Part shown: positions 23,816 through 33,375 of the stretch, piece after piece
Layout of the letters: every line of letters begins with the position of its first letter
Position numbering within the stretch: the stretch's first letter is position 1
Program-made: the position numbers and the translations under genes
Assembly: GCF_017355875.1 (NCBI RefSeq)
Contig: NZ_JAFEWC010000003.1
Coordinates: 563,001-627,000 of the forward strand
Length of the DNA stretch: 64,000 bases
DNA from: Aridibaculum aurantiacum
GTDB taxonomy: Bacteria; Bacteroidota; Bacteroidia; Chitinophagales; Chitinophagaceae
Direction of reading: 5' to 3'
Notes under the pieces: generated by a model
Told to the model about the DNA's origin: nothing
The model's input: the letters and a program-made list of their open reading frames with translations, nothing else
The model's database searches: none

Positions 23816-25438
23816 ATGGCAAGCAAAAAGTACATGTTAATGGCAGGCTTAATCAGCCTCTTCTCCTCTGCAGCTTACTCGCAGCAGAGCGATGCAGGGT
23901 ATGATTGGAGAGACAGCTCCAAAATTCCTACTAAATTACTTCCTCAACACAGCGAGTTTTTAAACAACGCATACCCTTATCCTTCTAGGCCGCGCGATCA
24001 GTGGGAGCTTGGTTTACACGCTGGCCATTCATTTATCATTGGTGATGTATCACCTCGTCCAGGTTTTGGTGGTGGTATCTCGTTAAGAAAATCTTTAGGA
24101 CATACTTTCTCTTTAAGAGGTGATTATACAGGTTCTTTCAACTATGGCTTGGATTATCGTCCAAGAACAAATGCCCAACTTCCTGGAAACGTTGCTAACA
24201 ATCCATGGGCTGGTTATGGTAACAATAATTTCGTAGCTAATTATAGAAACGCTTTGCACCAGGGTAATCTAGACCTGATTGCAGTTTTGAATAATCGTAG
24301 CCACTACAGGGGAAATCCTAAAACCAATTTTTATGCTCTAACCGGATATTCAGTTTTAATAGCTGATGTTGACGTAGATGCAGTAGGTGCAAATGGACAA
24401 CCTTACAATTTCAACAACTTCAATTTTGCTCGTCCTAGAGCTGACATCAAGGATGACCTGAAGAACCTGATGAACATGGATTATGAATCAAATGCTGGTG
24501 CATTGAATGGTAATCGTGCTAATGTTGGACGTATCAAGAATAACCAACTGGTAAGACATGCTTTCAGTGCTGGTGCTGGATTCGCTCTGAAACTTAGCCG
24601 TACTATCAACTTAGCTCTTGAGCAAAGGTTTACCTTCACTTTTGATGATAACATGGACGGATTGTACGTAGGTCGTTCTAACGATGTTATCAGCTATACA
24701 AGTGGTCGTCTGAACATCAACCTTGGTAACAGGGCAAGAAGAGTAGAGCCACTATGGTGGATCAATCCAAACAACTTCATCTACAACGAGCTTAACAGGC
24801 CTTCTCACATGAAGCTGCCAACTCCAGTTCTTCCAGATGCTGATGGTGATGGTGTAACAGACCAATTTGATATGGAACCAAATACTCCGGCTGGTGTACC
24901 AGTAGATGCACGTGGTGTAGCTAGAGATACAGATGGTGATGGCGTTCCTGATTACAAAGACAAAGAATTGCTAACTCCACAAAGATGCTTCCCAGTAGAT
25001 GCTGATGGTGTTGGTAACTGTCCAGAAGCTGCTTGTTGTAAAGAAATCCGTGATATGCTTGAAAGTGGTGAATTTGGCCGCAGAGGAGCATGTAACATCG
25101 GAAACCTTCCAAGCATCCAGTTTGCTTCAGGTGGTGCTACTTTGACTAACAATCACAGAAACATCCTGAACTCTGCTGCTGCTCAAATTAAAGCTGACCC
25201 AACTTGTAAGATCCGCGTAACTGGTCACGCTGCTTCTGACAAGCGTTCTCAACAGCTTAGCTGGGATAGAGTAAATGCTGTTATCCGTTACCTGGTTGAA
25301 AGACAAGGTATCAGCCAAGACAGGTTTATCTTTACCTATGGTGAGCAAGGAGATCCTAACACTGTAGATCTGATGGGTACAACAGAAGAAGGTCCTAATA
25401 CAGTACCTGCTCCTCACCCTCAATACAGAAGAGGATAA
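23816..25438 (+). CDS. OmpA family outer-membrane protein (paralog 1)
   Basis: The 540-residue protein has a signal peptide (cleavage near AAYSQ, residue 22). An N-terminal beta-rich domain covers about residues 55-330. Calcium-type thrombospondin-3 repeats follow at about 342-395 (DADGDGVTDQFD, DTDGDGVPDYKD). The C-terminal OmpA/MotB-like domain (about 425-530) includes SIQFASGG, KIRVTGHAAS and LSWDRVNAVIRYLV. Such proteins bridge the outer membrane and peptidoglycan. The usual GHTD motif is GHAA here, so the Asp that normally helps bind diaminopimelate is missing, while the following Arg (SWDRV) is kept. A close paralog follows 195 bp downstream with its own promoter. Confidence 0.9.
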   Translation: MASKKYMLMAGLISLFSSAAYSQQSDAGYDWRDSSKIPTKLLPQHSEFLNNAYPYPSRPRDQWELGLHAGHSFIIGDVSPRPGFGGGISLRKSLGHTFSLRGDYTGSFNYGLDYRPRTNAQLPGNVANNPWAGYGNNNFVANYRNALHQGNLDLIAVLNNRSHYRGNPKTNFYALTGYSVLIADVDVDAVGANGQPYNFNNFNFARPRADIKDDLKNLMNMDYESNAGALNGNRANVGRIKNNQLVRHAFSAGAGFALKLSRTINLALEQRFTFTFDDNMDGLYVGRSNDVISYTSGRLNINLGNRARRVEPLWWINPNNFIYNELNRPSHMKLPTPVLPDADGDGVTDQFDMEPNTPAGVPVDARGVARDTDGDGVPDYKDKELLTPQRCFPVDADGVGNCPEAACCKEIRDMLESGEFGRRGACNIGNLPSIQFASGGATLTNNHRNILNSAAAQIKADPTCKIRVTGHAASDKRSQQLSWDRVNAVIRYLVERQGISQDRFIFTYGEQGDPNTVDLMGTTEEGPNTVPAPHPQYRRG

Positions 25439-25457
25439 TTAGAAAATAATAAATAGA

Positions 25458-25490
25458 TAAACCCTTCGTTATAATGACGAAGGGTTTTTT
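25458..25490 (+). terminator. Terminator of OmpA paralog 1
   Basis: ACCCTTCGT (25461-25469) and ACGAAGGGT (25477-25485) pair perfectly around a seven-base loop, followed by a T run. Confidence 0.88.
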
Positions 25491-25577
25491 GTGCCTATAC
25501 GTGAACCATTCAAGAAAAATTGTTAAGTCAAAAGCAGCTTTTTTAACATTTTTCTTTTCTCTAGAGGCAGGACATAC

Positions 25578-25585
25578 TATCTTTG
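25578..25585 (+). promoter_or_regulatory. -7 promoter element of OmpA paralog 2
   Basis: TATCTTTG followed by C matches TAnnTTTG, 48 bp upstream of the ATG at 25634. The -33 region is only T-rich. Confidence 0.6.
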
Positions 25586-25633
25586 CACACTTAATACTAG
25601 AATTAACTGATTGGTGAACCAATTTCTTTGATT

Positions 25634-27289
25634 ATGAGAAAAATTTTAAGCTTACTAACTGTTTTACTTGTCTTTTCTTCAGCTCTTCGAGCTCAATTAG
25701 GCGGAACGCATAATTACTTAGATACATCTTACATTTCTCCAAGAAACCTTTCTCAACAACAAGACTTTTTAAACAACTCACACAACTTCCCAAGCAAGCC
25801 TAGGGATATGTGGCAATTGGGTGTTTTTGTTGGTTTCCCTTGGATTGATGGAGATTGCCCTCCTGCATTGAAAGGTGCTGGTAGTGGATTAGGTAGCTAT
25901 GCTCATGGTGTAGGAGTTTCACTTCGTAAATCGTTAGGGTATGTGATATCTCTGAGAGGATCACTTTCTTATTACAACATGATAGGATTGGACTACCAGC
26001 GTAACCGTAACTTCAATAACCACGAAGTAATATTGCAGAACTACGCTCCACCAGCTTCTCCTAGAGGATATTTCCACAACCACCGTACACAAGCTGTGGT
26101 TCCTTCATTAGAAGCCCTGTTTTCATTAAATAACATTATGTTCCATAGCAAGCAAGGCAGGTGGAATTTGTATGGTATGATCGGCTATTCTGCATTGATG
26201 TATGAAACTAAAATAGATGCACTTGATGCGAATGGTGACAGGTACATGTTTGAAAATATCACTACCACTGGTGTTCCTCGTAAAGAAATCCGTGATCAAC
26301 TAAGGAACATGCTTGATGGTAACTACGAAACAGTTGGAGAAACCAATGATCGTCGTCCGGAAATCGGCAACTTCAATCTTCGCCACAGCTTTACTGCTGG
26401 TGTTGGTTTGGAGTATCGTGTAGGTAGAAAATCTTCACTGGGAATTGAGTACAAGCGTATTTTACCTCGTGATGATTATGTTGATGGATGGTATCGTCAG
26501 AGCGGTGACCTAGCAAACCCTGTATTCACTTCAGAATGGGATAACATTGGTTTCTTGTCTGTAGGAATGAACTTCAACCTGGGTAACTCAGCTAAGAGAA
26601 TACCACCACTTTGGTGGATGAACCCTCTTGAGTTTGCTTATAGCGAGTTGAACAATCCTAAGCACATGAGGTTGCCAAAAATTAAATTGGATGATGCTGA
26701 TGGTGATGGTGTAACTGACCAGTTTGACCTTGAACCTAATACACCTCCAGGTGCGCCTGTTGATACACATGGTGTTTCAAAAGATACAGATGGTGATGGT
26801 GTACCTGATTACAGGGATAAAGAATTGCTGACTTTGCAAAACTGTTTCCCAGTTGATGAAGATGGTGTAGGTAATTGTCCTGAGCCAGATTGCTGTAAAG
26901 ACATTGAAAGAAGAAAAGTAACTACTGAAACTGATTGTAGAATAACTGATCTTCCAAGCGTACAGTTTGCTGGAAATAGTGTGAAACTAAGCCGTGAAGC
27001 ACAACAGATACTTGCAAGCGTTGCTAACCAACTGAAAGAGCAACCAGCTTGTAAAGTGAGAGTTTCAGGTCATGGTCCTTCAAGTAAAGCTGCTCAGCAA
27101 TTAAGCTGGGATAGGGTAAATGCAGTTATCAAATACCTGGTAGAGCAGCAAGGTTTGACTGAGAACAGGATCATATTTGAATACGGTACTGAAGGTGATC
27201 CTAATACAGTAGACCTGATGGGTACTGTAGAAGAAGGTCCTAATTCAGTTCCTGCTCCACATCCAAACTTGCAAAAAACAAGAAGGTAA
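25634..27289 (+). CDS. OmpA family outer-membrane protein (paralog 2)
   Basis: The start at 25634 gives a 551-residue protein with signal peptide MRKILSLLTVLLVFSSALRAQ. The domain order is identical to the preceding gene: beta-rich N-terminal domain, thrombospondin-3 repeats (DADGDGVTDQFD, DTDGDGVPDYRD), then an OmpA-like domain (SVQFAGNSV, KVRVSGHGPS, LSWDRVNAVIKYLV). Long stretches around the calcium repeats and C-terminus are nearly identical between the two, so they arose by tandem duplication. Here too GHTD is replaced (GHGP). The N-terminal halves differ more, suggesting divergent surface or binding roles. Confidence 0.9.
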   Translation: MRKILSLLTVLLVFSSALRAQLGGTHNYLDTSYISPRNLSQQQDFLNNSHNFPSKPRDMWQLGVFVGFPWIDGDCPPALKGAGSGLGSYAHGVGVSLRKSLGYVISLRGSLSYYNMIGLDYQRNRNFNNHEVILQNYAPPASPRGYFHNHRTQAVVPSLEALFSLNNIMFHSKQGRWNLYGMIGYSALMYETKIDALDANGDRYMFENITTTGVPRKEIRDQLRNMLDGNYETVGETNDRRPEIGNFNLRHSFTAGVGLEYRVGRKSSLGIEYKRILPRDDYVDGWYRQSGDLANPVFTSEWDNIGFLSVGMNFNLGNSAKRIPPLWWMNPLEFAYSELNNPKHMRLPKIKLDDADGDGVTDQFDLEPNTPPGAPVDTHGVSKDTDGDGVPDYRDKELLTLQNCFPVDEDGVGNCPEPDCCKDIERRKVTTETDCRITDLPSVQFAGNSVKLSREAQQILASVANQLKEQPACKVRVSGHGPSSKAAQQLSWDRVNAVIKYLVEQQGLTENRIIFEYGTEGDPNTVDLMGTVEEGPNSVPAPHPNLQKTRR

Positions 27290-27312
27290 TCTTCCTTCAA
27301 GTTGAAAATAAT

Positions 27313-27341
27313 AACCTCCCGTATGAAGCGGGAGGTTTTTT
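27313..27341 (+). terminator. Terminator of OmpA paralog 2
   Basis: AACCTCCCG (27313-27321) and CGGGAGGTT (27329-27337) pair perfectly around a seven-base loop, then a T run. Confidence 0.88.
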
Positions 27342-27387
27342 ATTAGGTAAATCTTAACGGCTTTATCTTCATCCAATCAAGGTTCAC

Positions 27388-27418
27388 TTGATATATTGCC
27401 AGCAAAAGGCTAGTTTTG
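27388..27418 (+). promoter_or_regulatory. Promoter of bamD-rpoZ
   Basis: TTG (27388-27390), a 20-bp spacer and TAGTTTTG followed by C (27411-27418). The bamD ATG at 27428 is only 9 bp after the -7 box, so the leader is very short or absent. Confidence 0.7.
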
Positions 27419-27427
27419 CCCACTTTT

Positions 27428-28243
27428 ATGAATAGAAATCTTCTTTTACTGGCTTGCATCATTTTATTAAGTTCATGTGCATCGCAGCTTACCAAGGTGA
27501 TGAAAAGCACTGATCCGGACTATAAGCTGAAAATGGGTGAGAAATACTTTGCTGAAAAAAAGTATTCGAATGCACAAGTAGTTTTTGAAGATCTTTTCCC
27601 CGTTTTGAAGGGTACGGCTAAGTTTGAAGATCTTTATTATAAATATGCTTACACAGCATACCACCTTAAGGATTATATGAATGCTGAAAACCTCTTCAAA
27701 ACCTTTGTAGAGACCTTCCCTACAAGTCCGAAAGCGGAGGATGCAGATTTCATGCGCGCTTATAGTTTTTATAAACAATCTCCAAAGCCTGAGTTAGACC
27801 AGACGAATACATTGAAGGCAATGGGACAAATGCAGGTGTTCATTAATACGCATCCCACTTCGCCTCGTATACATGAAGCCACCGCTATCATTGATGAATC
27901 GCGCCAGAAGCTAGAGATCAAGGATAGTAAGAATGCTGAGTTGTACTACAACATGGGTTTCTATAAGTCGGCAGCAATTGCTTACAATTCCATTATAGAC
28001 AACTTCCCTGATACTGACAAAGGGGATGAATATAAGCTGATGGTTATCAAATCATATTTTCTTTATGCTGCTAATAGTATAGAAGAAAAGCAGGCAGAAC
28101 GTTATGATAAAGTAGTAACAGAATGTCTTGAATTTGTAGATCGTTTTCCAGAAAGTACATTGACTAAAACTGTAGAAGACTACAGGCAACAATCTTTAAA
28201 TAAAATAAATAATAAAAATGAGCAAGCTAAGAAGGCAGCTTAG
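27428..28243 (+). CDS. bamD: Outer membrane protein assembly factor BamD
   Basis: BamD is the lipoprotein TPR subunit of the BAM machine that inserts beta-barrels into the outer membrane. From the start at 27428 the protein has 271 residues with lipobox LSSC (Cys17). TPR-like helix pairs include YKLKMGEKYFAEKKYSNAQVVFE, YYKYAYTAYHLKDY with NAENLFKTFVETFP, and YNMGFYKSAAIAYNSIIDNFPD. An earlier in-frame ATG at 27416 lies inside the -7 box and is rejected. The 3' end overlaps rpoZ by 26 bp. Confidence 0.9.
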   Translation: MNRNLLLLACIILLSSCASQLTKVMKSTDPDYKLKMGEKYFAEKKYSNAQVVFEDLFPVLKGTAKFEDLYYKYAYTAYHLKDYMNAENLFKTFVETFPTSPKAEDADFMRAYSFYKQSPKPELDQTNTLKAMGQMQVFINTHPTSPRIHEATAIIDESRQKLEIKDSKNAELYYNMGFYKSAAIAYNSIIDNFPDTDKGDEYKLMVIKSYFLYAANSIEEKQAERYDKVVTECLEFVDRFPESTLTKTVEDYRQQSLNKINNKNEQAKKAA

Positions 28244-28559
28244 TGCTAACACCAGCAATGTTGTTGAAACTAAAAACCTGGTTGATATAAAAGCTAAGAC
28301 TGGTAATCTTTACGAGTCTATCGCTATTGTAGCAAAGAGAGCTAACCAAATCAACATTTCTCTAAAAGAGGAGTTACATAATAAGTTGGAAGAGTTTGCA
28401 AGCCACACCGATAGCCTTGAAGAGATCCATGAGAATAAGGAGCAGATAGAAATTTCAAGAGCGTACGAGAAAATGCCTAATCCTGCTATTCTTGCAACAC
28501 AAGAGTTTATGGAGGATAAAATTTATTATCGTAAAAATGATTCAGATCTATTTAGCTAG
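28218..28559 (+). CDS. rpoZ: DNA-directed RNA polymerase omega subunit
   Basis: The 113-residue protein fits the Bacteroidota omega/Rpb6 family: the NLYESIAIVAKRANQI helix that contacts beta-prime, then the acidic EEIHENKEQIEISRAYEKMPNP segment and ATQEFMED. Omega helps assemble and stabilise RNA polymerase. The start codon lies 26 bp inside bamD in another frame, so translation is probably coupled. A hairpin with T run closes the two-gene unit before coaBC. Confidence 0.88.
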   Translation: MSKLRRQLSANTSNVVETKNLVDIKAKTGNLYESIAIVAKRANQINISLKEELHNKLEEFASHTDSLEEIHENKEQIEISRAYEKMPNPAILATQEFMEDKIYYRKNDSDLFS

Positions 28560-28581
28560 AATCTAATCTTAATTAACAGCA

Positions 28582-28610
28582 AACGGCAGTTCTATAACTG
28601 TCGTTTTTTG
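28582..28610 (+). terminator. Terminator between rpoZ and coaBC
   Basis: ACGGCAGT and ACTGTCGT (one G-T pair) form an eight-pair stem around TCTATA, followed by six T in total. Confidence 0.75.
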
Positions 28611-28623
28611 TTACTTTATTACA

Positions 28624-29826
28624 ATGTTGAAAGGCAAGAAAATCTTATTAGGAATTACCGGCAGTATTGCAGCCTATAAATCCATTCTTCTTGTTCGTCT
28701 TTTAGTTCAAGCGGGGGCAGAGGTTAAAGTGGTAATGACACCAGCAGCTACTGATTTTGTATCTAAGCTTACACTCGCCACACTATCTAAAAATAAGGTA
28801 CTGGTAGAACTGGCCGACGAAGCCACATGGTCCAATCATGTGATGCTTGGGCGATGGGCTGATGTGATGCTGGTAGCACCGGCCAGCTGTAATACACTTG
28901 CTAAAATGGCTGCTGGTATATGCGATAATCTATTACAGGCAACTTACTTATCTGCCACATGCCCTGTTGTTGTTTCTCCTGCCATGGACGAGGATATGTG
29001 GCATCATGCCTCTACTCAACGGAATCTTTCAATGCTTAGAGAGGCAGGAAATGCAGTTATACCAGTAGGAAAAGGTGAACTAGCCAGCGGGTTGTATGGT
29101 GAAGGAAGGATGGCTGAGCCTGAACATATCATAGAATACCTGGAAGAAAACTTTTTTAGAGGTAGTAATTTAAAAGATACACTGTGTCTTGTAACTGCGG
29201 GTCCCACCTATGAAGCAATTGACCCAGTTCGGTTCATAGGAAATCATTCCAGCGGGAAAATGGGTATAGCCGTAGCTAACGAGCTATATATGAATGGTGC
29301 GCAGGTGCACCTGGTACTTGGCCCTGTAGAAAGCAGTAACATCAGGAGTGGTATAAAGGTAACTAAAGTCAATACCGCTGAAGAGATGTACAATGCTTGC
29401 GCTTCAGCTTTTCCTGCGACTAAACTGGCCGTGATGGCGGCTGCCGTAGCAGATTATACATGTAAAGAGGTAGCACCTTGTAAGATCAAAAAGTCCGAAG
29501 GTCATCTTAACCTGGAGCTGGAAAAATCAAAGGATATACTGGCTTCACTGGGAGCAGTTAAAAAGGAAGATCAATTTTTAGTTGGTTTTGCCCTAGAAAC
29601 CAACAATGAAGAGGAAAATGCTTTGAAGAAATTAGCTAGTAAAAACGCTGATCTTATTGTGCTGAATAGCATGAGAGACGAAGCCGCCGGCTTTAAAAAG
29701 GATACCAACAAAGTGACTATTTTTGATAGGGAGCAGAAGCGTATTTCTTACGAGGCAAAAGAAAAACATTTGGTAGCAAAAGACATTGTTGAACTAATCA
29801 TACAAAAATTACATGCTAAAGCGTAG
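28624..29826 (+). CDS. coaBC: Bifunctional phosphopantothenoylcysteine decarboxylase / phosphopantothenate-cysteine ligase
   Basis: This coenzyme A biosynthesis enzyme joins 4'-phosphopantothenate to cysteine (CoaB, C-terminal) and decarboxylates the product (CoaC, N-terminal, FMN-dependent). Visible are the GITGSIAAYKS start, the SNHVMLGRWAD segment with the active-site His, APASCNTLAKMAAGICDNL, PAMDEDMW, and the CoaB landmarks TAGPTYEAIDPVRFIGN, HSSGKMG, AAAVADY and KIKK. Length of 400 residues is standard. It overlaps the DUF4835 gene by 14 bp and starts a compact operon running to scoB. Confidence 0.95.
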   Translation: MLKGKKILLGITGSIAAYKSILLVRLLVQAGAEVKVVMTPAATDFVSKLTLATLSKNKVLVELADEATWSNHVMLGRWADVMLVAPASCNTLAKMAAGICDNLLQATYLSATCPVVVSPAMDEDMWHHASTQRNLSMLREAGNAVIPVGKGELASGLYGEGRMAEPEHIIEYLEENFFRGSNLKDTLCLVTAGPTYEAIDPVRFIGNHSSGKMGIAVANELYMNGAQVHLVLGPVESSNIRSGIKVTKVNTAEEMYNACASAFPATKLAVMAAAVADYTCKEVAPCKIKKSEGHLNLELEKSKDILASLGAVKKEDQFLVGFALETNNEEENALKKLASKNADLIVLNSMRDEAAGFKKDTNKVTIFDREQKRISYEAKEKHLVAKDIVELIIQKLHAKA

Positions 29827-30733
29827 TGTATTCGTACTGCTGATGATTGCAGTATCTGTTGTGAGTATTGGCCAGGAGTTGCAGGCAAGAGTAACGGTAA
29901 ATGCAAGTCGTGTACCTACCACTGTTGATAAAAAGATCTTCAACACTCTTCAAACCCAACTAACAAACTTTCTCAATAACCGTAAGTGGACATCTGATGT
30001 TTTCCAGGCGCAGGAAAAGATTGAGTGCAGTTTCTTCTTAAACATAGAATCTGTTGTTGAGACCAATGTATATAAAGCTGCGCTTACAGTTCAGGCTGCG
30101 CGTCCCGTTTTCAATTCATCTTACATTACCGCTCTTATCAATTTCCAGGATCCTGATGTTACATTCAGATATGTAGAATACCAGCCTGTGGAATTCAACG
30201 ACAACAGGGTTCAGGGAAGTGATCCTTTAGCTGGTAACCTTACTGCTGTATTTGCATATTATGTAAATACCATCTTAGGTTTAGATTACAATTCATTCAG
30301 CGCAAAGGGTGGTGATATATATTTTCAGCGCGCACAAAATATAGTGAACAATGCACCTGAAAGCAGAAACATAAACGGCTGGAAAGCCTTTGATGGCCAG
30401 CGCAACAGGTACTGGTTAATGGAGAACATAATGAATACGCGTTACAACCTGATCCATGATGTGATGTACGCGTATTACAGGCAAGGGCTGGACAATATGT
30501 ATAGCAACGAAACAGGAGCTCGCGAACAAATACTGCAGGCACTTACTCAACTACAGAACGTGAATGCGGAAAACCCGAACATCATGTTTACCCAGTTTTT
30601 CATGCAGGGAAAATCACAGGAACTGATACGCATTTTTAAGAAATCTCCACCACAGGAAAAAACTCGTGCAGTAGAACTATTGCAGAAGCTGGATGTAACC
30701 AATGCCAACAAGTACAAACAAGAGCTGAAATGA
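29813..30733 (+). CDS. DUF4835 family protein (T9SS-associated PorD-like)
   Basis: The 306-residue exported protein (signal peptide, cleavage near SIGQ) contains the DUF4835 pattern: LQARVTVNASRVP, FNTLQTQLTNFLNNRKWTSD, and a conserved RYWLMENIMNTRYN region near residue 200. The family is specific to Bacteroidota, usually lies next to coaBC as here, and is labelled PorD (type IX secretion) in some annotation pipelines; a biochemical role is not established to my knowledge. Start overlaps coaBC; stop overlaps the DUF4296 start (ATGA). Confidence 0.85.
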   Translation: MLKRSVFVLLMIAVSVVSIGQELQARVTVNASRVPTTVDKKIFNTLQTQLTNFLNNRKWTSDVFQAQEKIECSFFLNIESVVETNVYKAALTVQAARPVFNSSYITALINFQDPDVTFRYVEYQPVEFNDNRVQGSDPLAGNLTAVFAYYVNTILGLDYNSFSAKGGDIYFQRAQNIVNNAPESRNINGWKAFDGQRNRYWLMENIMNTRYNLIHDVMYAYYRQGLDNMYSNETGAREQILQALTQLQNVNAENPNIMFTQFFMQGKSQELIRIFKKSPPQEKTRAVELLQKLDVTNANKYKQELK

Positions 30734-31113
30734 GGCTGAAGATCTGGATCTGTATCTTATTTGCAGCTTGTTCTTCAGGAAGCATTCCCGGCGATGTACT
30801 TCCTCCTGAAAAAATGAAGAAGGTAGCTTTTGATGTTATTCGGGTGGATGAATTTTCACTCAATTTTCTTGCTAATGACTCTTCCAAAGACCTTGTAAAG
30901 GAGCGATCGATTTTGTATGAAAAGGTCTTCACTTTGCACAACACGAGCAAAGAGGAATTTTTTAATAGTTATGATTATTACCTTCAACATCCCGATGTGA
31001 ATAAGCAATTATTCGATTCACTGTTGACCTATGGTAAGCGTATCAATGAAACCAAAGCTGAAACAAAACCGGGAGCCAAACCTGTAAAAGATTTCAAACC
31101 AACTGACAAATGA
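30730..31113 (+). CDS. DUF4296 lipoprotein
   Basis: The 127-residue protein has a short lipoprotein signal with Cys14 (LFAAC). The DUF4296 core follows: [20 protein letters not shown], then [29 protein letters not shown]. The C-terminal 20 residues are charged and Pro/Lys-rich, likely disordered. Function is unknown; family members are restricted to Bacteroidota and likely anchor in the envelope. It is linked by 4-bp overlaps to DUF4835 upstream and scoA downstream. Confidence 0.82.
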   Translation: MRLKIWICILFAACSSGSIPGDVLPPEKMKKVAFDVIRVDEFSLNFLANDSSKDLVKERSILYEKVFTLHNTSKEEFFNSYDYYLQHPDVNKQLFDSLLTYGKRINETKAETKPGAKPVKDFKPTDK

Positions 31114-31811
31114 ACAAAACAGTAGCTAACGCTGATGAGGCCATAAAAGATGTTGCTGATGGCAGTACATTGATGCTGGGTGGATTTGGTTTATGTGGTA
31201 TTCCAGAAAACACTATAGCCGCTCTGGTAAGGAAAAATGTAAAAGGTCTTACCTGTATTTCAAACAATGCTGGCGTTGATGATTTTGGATTAGGATTGCT
31301 GCTGCAGACACGCCAGATCAAAAAGATGATCAGCAGTTATGTAGGTGAAAATGCAGAGTTTGAAAGACAGTTATTGTCAGGCGAATTGGAAGTAGAACTT
31401 ACACCACAAGGAACATTGGCTACACGTATACAAATGGCAGGTAATGGTATTCCTGCTTTTTTTACTCCGGCAGGTTATGGAACTGAAATAGCTATTGGTA
31501 AAGAAACACGCGAGTTCAATGGAAAAATGTACCTGATGGAACATGCACTACACGCAGATTTTGCTATTGTAAAAGCGTGGAAAGGTGATACTATGGGCAA
31601 CCTTGTTTTTAGGAAGACAACCCGCAATTTTTCTACCTCAATGGCTAAGGCTGGCGATATAACCATAGCTGAAGTTGAACACCTGGTTCAGCCGGGAGAG
31701 CTTGACCCAGATGAGATACACGTTGCGGGTATATATATACATCGCATCTTCCAGGGGAGCAACTATGAGAAAAGGATAGAGAGAAGAACGGTTCAACTTA
31801 ACAAACAATAG
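31110..31811 (+). CDS. scoA: 3-oxoacid CoA-transferase subunit A
   Basis: This is the A subunit of a succinyl-CoA:3-ketoacid CoA-transferase, which moves CoA between succinate and acetoacetate or related 3-oxoacids. The 233-residue protein shows [10 protein letters not shown], the SNNAGVDD loop, [15 protein letters not shown], the [19 protein letters not shown] stretch and [16 protein letters not shown]. It belongs to the SCOT type. Its B subunit is not adjacent: an unrelated gene lies between. A thiolase gene downstream fits acetoacetyl- or oxoadipyl-CoA metabolism. Confidence 0.92.
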   Translation: MNKTVANADEAIKDVADGSTLMLGGFGLCGIPENTIAALVRKNVKGLTCISNNAGVDDFGLGLLLQTRQIKKMISSYVGENAEFERQLLSGELEVELTPQGTLATRIQMAGNGIPAFFTPAGYGTEIAIGKETREFNGKMYLMEHALHADFAIVKAWKGDTMGNLVFRKTTRNFSTSMAKAGDITIAEVEHLVQPGELDPDEIHVAGIYIHRIFQGSNYEKRIERRTVQLNKQ

Positions 31812-31812
31812 C

Positions 31813-32559
31813 ATGTTCTTAAGTACAGATTTTCTTACTGTTCATTATGGTGTAGATGCCAGGATAGCAAAATATTTTGTAGACCGCGATCCACCTGCCG
31901 GCAATCTTTATTGGAAAGATAAATTGCTATACCTGCGTTTTGAACCAGGGTACATTTTCATTCCTCTTATTGTAGATATTCTTTTCAAAAATGGTTTTGA
32001 TCGCGACCAGTTGTTGTCGTCGGAGTTTATAAACCTGATGGAGGGGATAGGACATGTGAGTGCATTAGAAGAAACTAATAGAATAACAGAAGCAGAGGCT
32101 ATTGCAGCCTGTTATGATCTAGCTGTTCCTGTTTGTAAAAATGAACAGTTCCTACAAGATGTTACTCGACTGTTGAAAGGTGAAGAGTCTAAGTATACTT
32201 CTTTCAAAACCGGGTTTAATGCCCTACATCGGGGTGATCTTTTCCTTTATAGCATTGCTGCCTTATCTGCCGATGAGGCTGCATATGATACAGCAGTAAA
32301 ATACTGGTTTGCCCTTATCAGCTCGCTTCTTTTACTAGATGATGCAGAGGATGTTCCCGCAGATCTTAAATCAGGTGATGCAAATGCTTTTATAGAAAGT
32401 GGTATGGATGAAGACGGGATAGCACGTATAAAGCAGCTTGTAAAAGATAACCTGCAATTGATTTCTACTACCAATAAAGCAATGGCGCTAAGGCTGGATA
32501 AACAGCTGGTGGATATGCTGAAGAAACCACATTTTCAACACCTTCTCAACCTACAATAA
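31813..32559 (+). CDS. Unknown protein encoded between the CoA-transferase subunits
   Basis: I do not recognise this 248-residue protein. It lacks a signal peptide and membrane segments, looks mainly alpha-helical with several acidic stretches ([20 protein letters not shown]) and opens with an aromatic-rich region ([23 protein letters not shown]). It starts 1 bp after the scoA stop and its stop TAA overlaps the scoB ATG (TAATG), so it is translated as part of the scoA-scoB unit. That tight position suggests a role tied to the CoA-transferase or its substrate, but nothing in the sequence proves it. Confidence 0.75.
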   Translation: MFLSTDFLTVHYGVDARIAKYFVDRDPPAGNLYWKDKLLYLRFEPGYIFIPLIVDILFKNGFDRDQLLSSEFINLMEGIGHVSALEETNRITEAEAIAACYDLAVPVCKNEQFLQDVTRLLKGEESKYTSFKTGFNALHRGDLFLYSIAALSADEAAYDTAVKYWFALISSLLLLDDAEDVPADLKSGDANAFIESGMDEDGIARIKQLVKDNLQLISTTNKAMALRLDKQLVDMLKKPHFQHLLNLQ

Positions 32560-33215
32560 TGGCATTAGATAAATTTGGAATTGCAAAAAGAATAGCAAAA
32601 GAACTTCAGGACGGGATGTATGTAAATCTTGGTATTGGCATACCAACGCTTGTCAGCAATTATGTTCCCACAGGTATGACTGTGATCTTCCAAAGCGAGA
32701 ATGGTATTCTTGGAATGGGGCCTTATCCTGTAGCTGAAGAGGTAGATGCGGACCTGATAAATGCTGGTAAAGAAACAGTAACAGTAATACCTGGCGGGGC
32801 TTTCTTTGACAGTGCTGAAAGTTTTGGTATGATAAGAGCTGGCAAGGTGGATCTTACCGTTTTAGGTGCCATGGAAGTAAGCGAAACAGGTGATATTGCC
32901 AATTGGAAAATACCAGGTAAAATGGTGAAAGGTATGGGTGGCGCAATGGACCTTGTTGCCAGTGCAAAGAACATTATAGTTGCCATGCAACATACTAATC
33001 CAAAAGGTGAAAGTAAATTATTGCCTGCATGCACTTTGCCACTCACTGGTGTAAGGTGTGTAAAAAAAGTGATCACTGATCTAGCAGTGATTGATATCAC
33101 CGATGCTGGCTTTGTGCTTAGGGAATATGCTCCGGGTGTAACCATTGAAGAAGTGAAAGCTAAGACAGCCGGTAAGCTGATTGTTGCTGATGACGTAAAA
33201 GAAATGGATCTCTAA
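32559..33215 (+). CDS. scoB: 3-oxoacid CoA-transferase subunit B
   Basis: The catalytic B subunit, 218 residues, carries the active-site Glu in FQSENGILG (Glu47 in the ExG motif), [27 protein letters not shown] and GMGGAMDLV. It pairs with scoA to form the SCOT-type heteromer. The start codon overlaps the stop of the unknown gene by one base. No obvious terminator follows. Confidence 0.93.
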   Translation: MALDKFGIAKRIAKELQDGMYVNLGIGIPTLVSNYVPTGMTVIFQSENGILGMGPYPVAEEVDADLINAGKETVTVIPGGAFFDSAESFGMIRAGKVDLTVLGAMEVSETGDIANWKIPGKMVKGMGGAMDLVASAKNIIVAMQHTNPKGESKLLPACTLPLTGVRCVKKVITDLAVIDITDAGFVLREYAPGVTIEEVKAKTAGKLIVADDVKEMDL

Positions 33216-33375
33216 ACTTTTAGTTTCTTCAGCTTCCACAGGTGGAGCAAAATAATCCACAGTTTTTTTAACTGCAGGAGCTACCCTCAAGATGCTGTAG
33301 ATGTTGATAGCCAACGAGTGGGAGCACAAGAAAAAAGTTGGAGCCGATTTTGTGTCACTAGAGTAAAACGTTCTA

